Shown here in pieces: positions 49,501 through 60,259 of a DNA stretch of 64,000 nt. The DNA comes from Liolophura sinensis. Taxonomy: Eukaryota; Mollusca; Polyplacophora; Chitonida; Chitonidae. The stretch lies in NCBI RefSeq assembly GCF_032854445.1, contig NW_027017963.1:186001-250000 (forward strand), in the 5' to 3' direction. Position 1 is the first letter of the stretch, and each line of letters starts with the position of its first letter. Below the pieces are notes generated by a model. The model was not told the DNA's origin. It did no database searches and saw nothing but the letters and a program-made list of their open reading frames with translations. Made by a program: the position numbers and the translations under genes.

Positions 49501-50387
49501 GATAAAGACATTGAGTTTGTCTTCGACTTAGAAGTAAGACATTTGTTGGGTGAGTTAAATCGGCTTGGCCCAAAGATTTGACGTCGTCTGGGCTACCGAA
49601 GGGCACATAACTTATAATGAAAAGTTGAATATAGTAATGACCAGTCGCGATTGTACATAGTTAATGTAGCCGATTTCAATTAGCAAAATGACCAGGCAAA
49701 AATCCAAAAGTGGAAAAACTGTTCCAATGCTGCTGGTAAGAGGCTAATCCGACGTATTTTGTGACGAGAAATCGAATGGTGCAAACCGTGTTGCTCTCCG
49801 ACCAATACTTTTGGCTGTAGCCACAAATGAATAATCAATGATGTCAAGATCACGTGCCCAGCAACGGCTCTTACTCCATGGAAACCAAGGAAATTTGCAA
49901 TTTTTCAACAGCTGGAGATGCCTGGCCCAATTGCGCATCCTTTGGCACCTTATTGATGTGGGTCAGTGTTCAATTGTACTTTTTACAGCGGATTGTATCA
50001 AGTACCTTGTGTTTTTTTTATATACAAATGGTGTGGTTTTTCTACATGTAGATAAAGACATTGAGTTTGTCTTCGACTTAGAAGTAAGACATTTGTTGGG
50101 TGAGTTAAATGGGCTTGGCCCAAAGATTTGACGTCGTCTGGGCTACCGAAGGGCACATAACTTATAATGAAAAGTTGAATATAGTAATGACCAGTCGCGA
50201 TTGTACATAGTTAATGTAGTCGATTTCAATTAGCAAAATGACCAGGCAAAAATCCAAAAGTGGAAAAACTGTTCCAATGCTGCTGGTAAGAGGCTAATCC
50301 GACGTATTTTGTGACGAGAAATCGATTGGTGCAAACCGCGTTGCTCTCCGACCAATACTTTTGGCTGTAGCCACAAATGAATAATCA
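46537..50387 (+). repeat. Mosaic block (7 units)
   Basis: Starts 46537, 47087, 47637, 48187, 48737, 49288, 49838. Unit 47087 combines B-type CACGTGAACAG with A-type CATCTTTTGGC and then GTGTCATG. 47637 combines CTTAATCC with GCAAGTTTTC and a half-converted GGATTGTGTCATG. 48187 repeats 42137 after the same GGCAAGACGC junction. 48737 and 49288 are consecutive TACATTTCACA/AATCGGC units. 49838 is near consensus with GTAGTCGATT in its tail. Confidence 0.9.
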
Positions 50388-51486
50388 ATGATGTCAAGAT
50401 CACGTGCCCAGCAACGGCTCTTACTCCATGGAAACCAAGGAAATTTGCAATTTTTCAACAGCTGGAGATTCCTGGCCCAATTGCGCATCCTTTGGCACCT
50501 TATTGATGTGGGTCAGTGTTCAATTGTACTTTTTACAGCGGATTGTATCAAGTACCTTTTGTTTTTTTTATATACAAATGGTGTGGTTTTTCTACATGTA
50601 GATAAAGACATTGAGTTTGTCTTCGACTTAGAAGTAAGACATTTGCTGGGTGAGTTAAATGGGCTTGGCCCAAAGATTTGACGTCGTCTGGGCTACCGAA
50701 GGGCACATAACTTATAATGAAAAATTGAATATAGTAATGACCAGTCGCGATTGTACATAGCTAATGTACCCGATTTCAATAAGCAAAAAGACCAGGCAAA
50801 AATCCAAAAGTGGAAAAACTGTTCCAATGCTGCTGGTAAGAGGCTAATCCGACGTATTTTGTGACGAGAAATCGATTGGTGCAAACCGCGTTGCTCTCCG
50901 ACCAATACTTTTGGCTGTAGCCACAAATGAATAATCAATGATGTCAAGATCACGTGCCCAGCAACGGCTCTTACTCCATGGAAACCATAGAAATTTGCAA
51001 TTTTTCAACAGCTGGAGATGCCTGGCCCAATTGCGCATCTTTTGGCACCTTATTGATGTGGGTCAGTGTTCAATTGTACTTTTTACAGCGGATTGTATCA
51101 AGTACCTTGTGTTTTTTTATATACAAATGGTGTGGTTTTTCTACATGTAGATAAAGACATTGAGTTTGTCTTCGACTTAGAAGTAAGACATTTGCTGGGT
51201 GAGTTAAATGGGCTTGGCCCAAAGATTTGACGTCGTCTGGGCTACCGAAGGGCACATAACTTATAATGAAATGTTGAATATAGTAATGACCAGTCGGGAT
51301 TGTACATAGTTAATGTAGCCGATTTCAATTAGCAAAATGACCAGGCAAAAATCCAAAAGTGGAAAAACTGTTCCAATGCTGTTGGTAAGAGGCTAATCCG
51401 ACGTATTTTGTGACGAGAAATCGAATGGTGCAAACCGCGTTGCTCTCCGACCAATACTTTTGGCTGTAGCCACAAATGAATAATCA
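50388..51486 (+). repeat. C-tail and A-type pair
   Basis: Unit 50388 has a private GAGATTCCTGG and the GAAAAATTG/ACCCG/ATAAGC tail. Unit 50938 is A-type (CCATAG, CATCTTTTGGC, 7 Ts, GAAATGTTG, GCTGTTGG) and has a private CAGTCGGGATTG that destroys TCGCGA. The pair resembles 41038/41588. Confidence 0.9.
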
Positions 51487-53686
51487 ATGATGTCAAGATC
51501 ACGTGAACAGCAACGGCTCTTAATCCATGGAAACCATAGAAATTTGCAATTTTTCAACAGCTGGAGATGCCTGGCCCAATTGCGCATCTTTCGGAACCTT
51601 ATTGATGTGGGTCAGTGTTCAATTGTACTTTTTACAGCGGACTGTGTCATGTACCTTGTGTTTTTTTTATATACAAATGGTGTGGTTTTTCTACATGTAG
51701 ATAAAGACATTGAGTTTGTCTTCGACTTAGAAGTAAGACATTTGTTGGGTGAGTTAAATGGGCTTGGCCCAAAGATTTGACGTCGTCTGGGCTACCGAAG
51801 GGCACATAACTTATAATGAAAAGTTGAATATAGTAATGACCAGTCGCGATTGTACATAGTTAATGTAGCCGATTTCAATTAGCAAAATGACCAGGCAAAA
51901 ATCCAAAAGTGGAAAAACTGTTCCAATGCTGCTGGTAAGAGGCTAATCCGACGTATTTTGTGACGAGAAATTGAATGGTGCAAACCGCGTTGCTCTCCGA
52001 CCAATACTTTTGGCTGTAGCCACAAATGAATAATCAATGATGTCAAGATCACGTGCCCAGCAACGGCTCTTACTCCATGGAAACCAAGGAAATTTGCAAG
52101 TTTTCAACAGCTGGAGATGCCTGGCCCAATTGCGCATCCTTTGGCACCTTATTGATGTGGGTCAGTGTTCAATTGTACTTTTTACAGCGGATTGTATCAA
52201 GTACCTTTTGTTTTTTTTATATACAAATGGTGTGGTTTTTCTACATGTAGATAAAGACATTGAGTTTGTCTTCGACTTAGAAGTAAGACATTTGCTGGGT
52301 GAGTTAAATGGGCTTGGCCCAAAGATTTGACGTCGTCTGGGCTACCGAAGGGCACATAACTTATAATGAAAAATTGAATATAGTAATGACCAGTCGCGAT
52401 TGTACATAGCTAATGTACCCGATTTCAATAAGCAAAAAGACCAGGCAAAAATCCAAAAGTGGAAAAACTGTTCCAATGCTGTTGGTAAGAGGCTAATCCG
52501 ACGTATTTTGTGACGAGAAATCGAATGGTGCAAACCGCGTTGCTCTCCGACCAATACTTTTGGCTGTAGCCACAAATGAATAATCAATGATGTCAAGATC
52601 ACGTGAACAGCAACGGCTCTTAATCCATGGAAACCATAGAAATTTGCAATTTTTCAACAGCTGGAGATGCCTGGCCCAATTGCGCATCTTTCGGAACCTT
52701 ATTGATGTGGGTCAGTGTTCAATTGTACTTTTTACAGCGGACTGTGTCATGTACCTTGTGTTTTTTTTATATACAAATGGTGTGGTTTTTCTACATGTAG
52801 ATAAAGACATTGAGTTTGTCTTCGACTTAGAAGTAAGACATTTGTTGGGTGAGTTAAATGGGCTTGGCCCAAAGATTTGACGTCGTCTGGGCTACCGAAG
52901 GGCACATAACTTATAATGAAAAGTTGAATATAGTAATGACCAGTCGCGATTGTACATAGTTAATGTAGCCGATTTGAATTAGCAAAATGACCAGGCAAAA
53001 ATCCAAAAGTGGAAAAACTGTTCCAATGCTGCTGGTAAGAGGCTAATCCGACGTATTTTGTGACGAGAAATTGAATGGTGCAAACCGCGTTGCTCTCCGA
53101 CCAATACTTTTGGCTGTAGCCACAAATGAATAATCAATGATGTCAAGATCACGTGCCCAGCAACGGCTCTTACTCCATGGAAACCAAGGAAATTTGCAAG
53201 TTTTCAACAGCTGGAGATGCCTGGCCCAATTGCGCATCCTTTGGCACCTTATTGATGTGGGTCAGTGTTCAATTGTACTTTTTACAGCGGATTGTATCAA
53301 GTACCTTTTGTTTTTTTTATATACAAATGGTGTGGTTTTTCTACATGTAGATAAAGACATTGAGTTTGTCTTCGACTTAGAAGTAAGACATTTGCTGGGT
53401 GAGTTAAATGGGCTTGGCCCAAAGATTTGACGTCGTCTGGGCTACCGAAGGGCACATAACTTATAATGAAAAATTGAATATAGTAATGACCAGTCGCGAT
53501 TGTACATAGCTAATGTACCCGATTTCAATAAGCAAAAAGACCAGGCAAAAATCCAAAAGTGGAAAAACTGTTCCAATGCTGCTGGTAAGAGGCTAATCCG
53601 ACGTATTTTGTGACGAGAAATCGAATGGTGCAAACCGCGTTGCTCTCCGACCAATACTTTTGGCTGTAACCACAAATGAATAATCA
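51487..53686 (+). repeat. B-C dimer repeated twice (1,100 bp period)
   Basis: Starts 51487, 52037 and 52587, 53137. 51487 and 52587 are B-type (CACGTGAACAG) ending with GAAATTGAATGG. 52037 and 53137 are C-type (GCAAGTTTTC, CCTTTTG, ACCCG, ATAAGC). Differences noticed: GATTTGAATT near 52975, and GCTGTTGG versus GCTGCTGG in the C tails. The dimer precedes, and probably contributed to, the trimer that follows. Confidence 0.92.
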
Positions 53687-55334
53687 ATGATGTCAAGATC
53701 ACGTGCCCAGCAACGGCTCTTACTCCATGGAAACCATAGAAATTTGCAATTTTTCAACAGCTGGAGATGCCTGGCCCAATTGCGCATCTTTTGGCACCTT
53801 ATTGATGTGGGTCAGTGTTCAATTGTACTTTTTACAGCGGATTGTATCAAGTACCTTTTGTTTCTTTATATACAAATGGTGTGGTTTTTCTACATGTAGA
53901 TAAAGACATTGAGTTTGTCTTCGACTTAGAAGTAAGACATTTGCTGGGTGAGTTAAATGGGCTTGGCCCAAAGATTTGACGTCGTCTGGGCTACCGAAGG
54001 GCACATAACTTATAATGAAATGTTGAATATAGTAATGACCAGTCGCGATTGTACATAGCTAATGTAGCCGATTTCAATTAGCAAAATGACCAGGCAAAAA
54101 TCCAAAAGTGGAAAAACTGTTCCAATGCTGTTGGTAAGAGGCTAATCCGACGTATTTTGTGACGAGAAATCGAATGGTGCAAACCGCGTTGCTCTCCGAC
54201 CAATACTTTTGGCTGTAGCCACAAATGAATAATCAATGATGTCAAGATCACGTGAACAGCAACGGCTCCTAATCCATGGAAACCATAGAAATTTGCAATT
54301 TTTCAACAGCTGGAGATGCCTGGCCCAATTGCGCATCTTTCGGAACCTTATTGATGTGGGTCAGTGTTCTATTGTACTTTTTACAGCGGACTGTGTCATG
54401 TACCTTGTGTTTTTTTATATACAAATGGTGTGGTTTTTCTACATGTAGATAAAGACATTGAGTTTGTCTTCGACTTAGAAGTAAGACATTTGTTGGGTGA
54501 GTTAAATGGGCTTGGCCCAAAGATTTGACGTCATCTGGGCTACCGAAGGGCACATAACTTATAATGAAAAGTTGAATATAGTAATGACCAGTCGCGATTG
54601 TACATAGTTAATGTAGCCGATTTCAATTAGCAAAAAGACCAGGCAAAAATCCAAAAGTGGAAAAACTGTTCCAATGCTGCTGGTAAGAGGCTAATCCGAC
54701 GTATTTTGTGACGAGAAATCGAATGGTGCAAACCGCGTTGCTCTCCGACCAATACTTTTGGCTGTAGCCACAAATGAATAATCAATGATGTCAAGATCAC
54801 GTGCCCAGCAACGGCTCTTACTCCATGGAAACCAAGGAAATTTGCAAGTTTTCAACAGCTGGAGATGCCTGGCCCAATTGCGCATCCTTTGGCACCTTAT
54901 TGATGTGGGTCAGTGTTCAATTGTACTTTTTACAGCGGATTGTATCAAGTACCTTTTGTTTTTTTTATATACAAATGGTGTGGTTTTTCTACATGTAGAT
55001 AAAGACATTGAGTTTGTCTTCGACTTAGAAGTAAGACATTTGCTGGGTGAGTTAAATGGGCTTGGCCCAAAGATTTGACGTCGTCTGGGCTACCGAAGGG
55101 CACATAACTTATAATGAAAAATTGAATATAGTAATGACCAGTCGCGATTGTACATAGCTAATGTACCCGATTTCAATAAGCAAAAAGACCAGGCAAAAAT
55201 CCAAAAGTGGAAAAACTGTTCCAATGCTGCTGGTAAGAGGCTAATCCGACGTATTTTGTGACGAGAAATCGAATGGTGCAAACCGCGTTGCTCTCCGACC
55301 AATACTTTTGGCTGTAACCACAAATGAATAATCA
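53687..55334 (+). repeat. Trimer higher-order repeat A-B-C, copy 1 (1,648 bp)
   Basis: A at 53687 (CCATAG, CATCTTTTGGC, GAAATGTTG, GCTGTTGG), B at 54236 (CACGTGAACAG, CTCCTAATCC, TTTCGGAACC, GTGTCATG), C at 54785 (GCAAGTTTTC, CCTTTTG, GAAAAATTG, TAGCTAATGTACCCG, ATAAGC, then GTAACCAC). Copy-specific tags: TTTGTTTCTTTATA in A; GTTCTATTG and GACGTCATC in B, both shared with the copy at 62460. Confidence 0.94.
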
Positions 55335-56972
55335 ATGATGTCAAGATCACGTGCCCAGCAACGGCTCTTACTCCATGGAAACCATAGAAATTTGCAATTT
55401 TTCAACAGCTGGAGATGCCTGGCCCAATTGCGCATCCTTTGGCACCTTATTGATGTGGGTCAGTGTTCAATTGTACTTTTTACAGCGGATTGTATCAAGT
55501 ACCTTGTGTTTTTTTACATACAAATGGTGTGGTTTTTCTACATGTAGATAAAGACATTGAGTTTGTCTTCGACTTAGAAGTAAGACATTTGCTGGGTGAG
55601 TTAAATGGGCTTGGCCCAAAGATTTGACGTCGTCTGGGCTACCGAAGGGCACATAACTTATAATGAAATGTTGAATATAGTAATGACCAGTCGCGATTGT
55701 ACATAGTTAATGTAGCCGATTTCAATTAGCAAAATGACCAGGCAAAAATCCAAAAGTGGAAAAACTGTTCCAATGCTGCTGGTAAGAGGCTAATCCGACG
55801 TATTTTGTGACGAGAAATCGAATGGTGCAAACCGCGTTGCTCTCCGACCAATACTTTTGGCTGTAGCCACAAATGAATAATCAATGATGTCAAGATCACG
55901 TGAACAGCAACGGCTCCTAATCCATGGAAACCATAGAAATTTGCAATTTTTCAACAGCTGGAGATGCCTGGCCCAATTGCGCATCTTTCGGAACCTTATT
56001 GATGTGGGTCAGTGTTCAATTGTACTTTTTACAGTGGACTGTGTCATGTACCTTGTGTTTTTTTTATATACAAATGGTGTGGTTTTTCTACATGTAGATA
56101 AAGACATTGAGTTTGTCTTCGACTTAGAAGTAAGACATTTGTTGGGTGAGTTAAATGGGCTTGGCCCAAAGATTTGACGTCGTCTGGGCTACCGAAGGGC
56201 ACATCACTTATAATGAAAAGTTGAATATAGTAATGACCAGTCGCGATTGTACATAGTTAATGTAGCCGATTTCAATTAGCAAAAAGACCAGGCAAAAATC
56301 CAAAAGTGGAAAAACTGTTCCAATGCTGCTGGTAAGAGGCTAATCCGACGTATTTTGTGACGAGAAATCGAATGGTGCAAACCGCGTTGCTCTCCGACCA
56401 ATACTTTTGGCTGTAGCCACAAATGAATAATCAATGATGTCAAGATCACGTGCCCAGCAACGGCTCTTACTCCATGGAAACCAAGGAAATTTGCAAGTTT
56501 TCAACAGCTGGAGATGCCTGGCCCAATTGCGCATCCTTTGGCACCTTATTGATGTGGGTCAGTGTTTTTACAGCGGATTGTATCAAGTACCTTTTGTTTT
56601 TTTTATATACAAATGGTGTGGTTTTTCTACATGTAGATAAAGACATTGAGTTTGTCTTCGACTTAGAAGTAAGACATTTGCTGGGTGAGTTAAATGGGCT
56701 TGGCCCAAAGATTTGACGTCGTCTGGGCTACCGAAGGGCACATAACTTATAATGAAAAATTGAATATAGTAATGACCAGTCGCGATTGTACATAGCTAAT
56801 GTACCCGATTTCAATAAGCAAAAAGACCAGGCAAAAATCCAAAAGTGGAAAAACTGTTCCAATGCTGCTGGTAAGAGGCTAATCCGACGTATTTTGTGAC
56901 GAGAAATCGAATGGTGCAAACCGCGTTGCTCTCCGACCAATACTTTTGGCTGTAACCACAAATGAATAATCA
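55335..56972 (+). repeat. Trimer higher-order repeat A-B-C, copy 2 (1,638 bp)
   Basis: A at 55335, B at 55884, C at 56434. A has CATCCTTTGGC, TTTACATAC and GCTGCTGG, so it is the least typical A. B has ACAGTGGACTG and CACATCACTT. C carries an 11-bp deletion at 56565 that removes CAATTGTACTT, making it 539 bp long. Confidence 0.94.
56565..56569. other. 11-bp deletion scar in C monomer (first copy)
   Basis: AGTGTTTTTACAG replaces the usual AGTGTTCAATTGTACTTTTT-type segment. The lost CAATTGTACTT is flanked by TT on one side and ends in TT on the other, so the junction lies within a T run and fits slippage or microhomology-mediated loss. The CAATTG at monomer positions 134-139 is removed. Confidence 0.93.
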
Positions 56973-58610
56973 ATGATGTCAAGATCACGTGCCCAGCAAC
57001 GGCTCTTACTCCATGGAAACCATAGAAATTTGCAATTTTTCAACAGCTGGAGATGCCTGGCCCAATTGCGCATCTTTTGGCACCTTATTGATGTGGGTCA
57101 GTGTTCAATTGTACTTTTTACAGCGGATTGTATCAAGTACCTTGTGTTTTTTTATATACAAATGGTGTGGTTTTTCTACATGTAGATAAAGACATTGAGT
57201 TTGTCTTCGACTTAGAAGTAAGACATTTGCTGGGTGAGTTAAATGGGCTTGACCCAAAGATTTGACGTCGTCTGGGCTACCGAAGGGCACATAACTTATA
57301 ATGAAATGTTGAATATAGTAATGACCAGTCGCGATTGTACATAGTTAATGTAGCCGATTTCAATTAGCAAAATGACCAGGCAAAAATCCAAAAGTGGAAA
57401 AACTGTTCCAATTGTGTTGGTAAGAGGCTAATCCGACGTATTTTGTGACGAGAAATCGAATGGTGCAAACCGCGTTGCTCTCCGACCAATACTTTTGGCT
57501 GTAGCCACAAATGAATAATCAATGATGTCAAGATCACGTGAACAGCAACGGCTCTTAATCCATGGAAACCATAGAAATTTGCAATTTTTCAACAGCTGGA
57601 GATGCCTGGCCCAATTGCGCATCTTTCGGAACCTTATTGATGTGGGTCAGTGTTCAATTGTACTTTTTACAGCGGACTGTGTCATGTACCTTGTGTTTTT
57701 TTTATATACAAATGGTGTGGTTTTTCTACATGTAGATAAAGACATTGAGTTTGTCTTCGACTTAGAAGTAAGACATTTGTTGGGTGAGTTAAATGGGCTT
57801 GGCCCAAAGATTTGACGTCGTCTGGGCTACCGAAGGGCACATCACTTATAATGAAAAGTTGAATATAGTAATGACCAGTCGCGATTGTACATAGTTAATG
57901 TAGCCGATTTCAATTAGCAAAAAGACCAGGCAAAAATCCAAAAGTGGAAAAACTGTTCCAATGCTGCTGGTAAGAGGCTAATCCGACGTATTTTGTGACG
58001 AGAAATCGAATGGTGCAAACCGCGTTGCTCTCCGACCAATACTTTTGGCTGTAGCCACAAATGAATAATCAATGATGTCAAGATCACGTGCCCAGCAACG
58101 GCTCTTACTCCATGGAAACCAAGGAAATTTGCAAGTTTTCAACAGCTGGAGATGCCTGGCCCAATTGCGCATCCTTTGGCACCTTATTGATGTGGGTCAG
58201 TGTTTTTACAGCGGATTGTATCAAGTACCTTTTGTTTTTTTTATATACAAATGGTGTGGTTTTTCTACATGTAGATAAAGACATTGAGTTTGTCTTCGAC
58301 TTAGAAGTAAGACATTTGCTGGGTGAGTTAAATGGGCTTGGCCCAAAGATTTGACGTCGTCTGGGCTACCGAAGGGCACATAACTTATAATGAAAAATTG
58401 AATATAGTAATGACCAGTCGCGATTGTACATAGCTAATGTACCCGATTTCAATAAGCAAAAAGACCAGGCAAAAATCCAAAAGTGGAAAAACTGTTCCAA
58501 TGCTGCTGGTAAGAGGCTAATCCGACGTATTTTGTGACGAGAAATCGAATGGTGCAAACCGCGTTGCTCTCCGACCAATACTTTTGGCTGTAACCACAAA
58601 TGAATAATCA
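56973..58610 (+). repeat. Trimer higher-order repeat A-B-C, copy 3 (1,638 bp)
   Basis: A at 56973, B at 57522, C at 58072. A has CTTGACCCAAAG and CCAATTGTGTTGG. B has CACATCACTT. C has the same 11-bp deletion, at 58203. From about 56036 to 57840 every base I compared equals the base 1,638 bp further on, so copies 2 and 3 share a very recent duplication. Confidence 0.94.
58203..58207. other. 11-bp deletion scar in C monomer (second copy)
   Basis: Identical to the scar at 56565, exactly 1,638 bp later. Inheritance by duplication is far more likely than two independent events. Confidence 0.93.
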
Positions 58611-60259
58611 ATGATGTCAAGATCACGTGCCCAGCAACGGCTCTTACTCCATGGAAACCATAGAAATTTGCAATTTTTCAACAGCTGGAGATGCCTGGCC
58701 CAATTGCGCATCTTTTGGCACCTTATTGATGTGGGTCAGTGTTCAATTGTACTTTTTACAGCGGATTGTATCAAGTACCTTGTGTTTTTTTATATACAAA
58801 TGGTGTGGTTTTTCTACATGTAGATAAAGACATTGAGTTTGTCTTCGACTTAGAAGTAAGACATTTGCTGGGTGAGTTAAATGGGCTTGACCCAAAGATT
58901 TGACGTCGTCTGGGCTACCGAAGGGCACATAACTTATAATGAAATGTTGAATATAGTAATGACCAGTCGCGATTGTACATAGTTAATGTAGCCGATTTCA
59001 ATTAGCAAAATGACCAGGCAAAAATCCAAAAGTGGAAAAACTGTTCCAATTGTGTTGGTAAGAGGCTAATCCGACGTATTTTGTGACGAGAAATCGAATG
59101 GTGCAAACCGCGTTGCTCTCCGACCAATACTTTTGGCTGTAGCCACAAATGAATAATCAATGATGTCAAGATCACGTGAACAGCAACGGCTCTTAATCCA
59201 TGGAAACCATAGAAATTTGCAATTTTTCAACAGCTGGAGATGCCTGGCCCAATTGCGCATCTTTCGGAACCTTATTGATGTGGGTCAGTGTTCAATTGTA
59301 CTTTTTACAGCGGACTGTGTCATGTACCTTGTGTTTTTTTTATATACAAATGGTGTGGTTTTTCTACATGTAGATAAAGACATTGAGTTTGTCTTCGACT
59401 TAGAAGTAAGACATTTGTTGGGTGAGTTAAATGGGCTTGGCCCAAAGATTTGACGTCGTCTGGGCTACCGAAGGGCACATAACTTATAATGAAAAGTTGA
59501 ATATAGTAATGACCAGTCGCGATTGTACATAGTTAATGTAGCCGATTTCAATTAGCAAAAAGACCAGGCAAAAATCCAAAAGTGGAAAAACTGTTCCAAT
59601 GCTGCTGGTAAGAGGCTAATCCGACGTATTTTGTGACGAGAAATCGAATGGTGCAAACCGCGTTGCTCTCCGACCAATACTTTTGGCTGTAGCCACAAAT
59701 GAATAATCAATGATGTCAAGATCACGTGCCCAGCAACGGCTCTTACTCCATGGAAACCAAGGAAATTTGCAAGTTTTCAACAGCTGGAGATGCCTGGCCC
59801 AATTGCGCATCCTTTGGCACCTTATTGATGTGGGTCAGTGTTCAATTGTACTTTTTACAGCGGATTGTATCAAGTACCTTTTGTTTTTTTTATATACAAA
59901 TGGTGTGGTTTTTCTACATGTAGATAAAGACATTGAGTTTGTCTTCGACTTAGAAGTAAGACATTTGCTGGGTGAGTTAAATGGGCTTGGCCCAAAGATT
60001 TGACGTCGTCTGGGCTACCGAAGGGCACATAACTTATAATGAAATGTTGAATATAGTAATGACCAGTCGCGATTGTACATAGTTAATGTAGCCGATTTCA
60101 ATTAGCAAAATGACCAGGCAAAAATCCAAAAGTGGAAAAACTGTTCCAATGCTGTTGGTAAGAGGCTAATCCGACGTATTTTGTGACGAGAAATCGAATG
60201 GTGCAAACCGCGTTGCTCTCCGACCAATACTTTTGGCTGTAGCCACAAATGAATAATCA
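58611..60259 (+). repeat. Trimer higher-order repeat A-B-C, copy 4 (1,649 bp)
   Basis: A at 58611 repeats 56973, including CTTGACCC and CCAATTGTGTTGG. B at 59160 reads CACATAACTT, not the ATCACTT of copy 3. C at 59710 lacks the 11-bp deletion, and its tail switches to the A-type tail (GAAATGTTG, TTAGC, GCTGTTGG), so C-to-A recombination has skipped an A unit before the next B at 60260. Confidence 0.93.
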
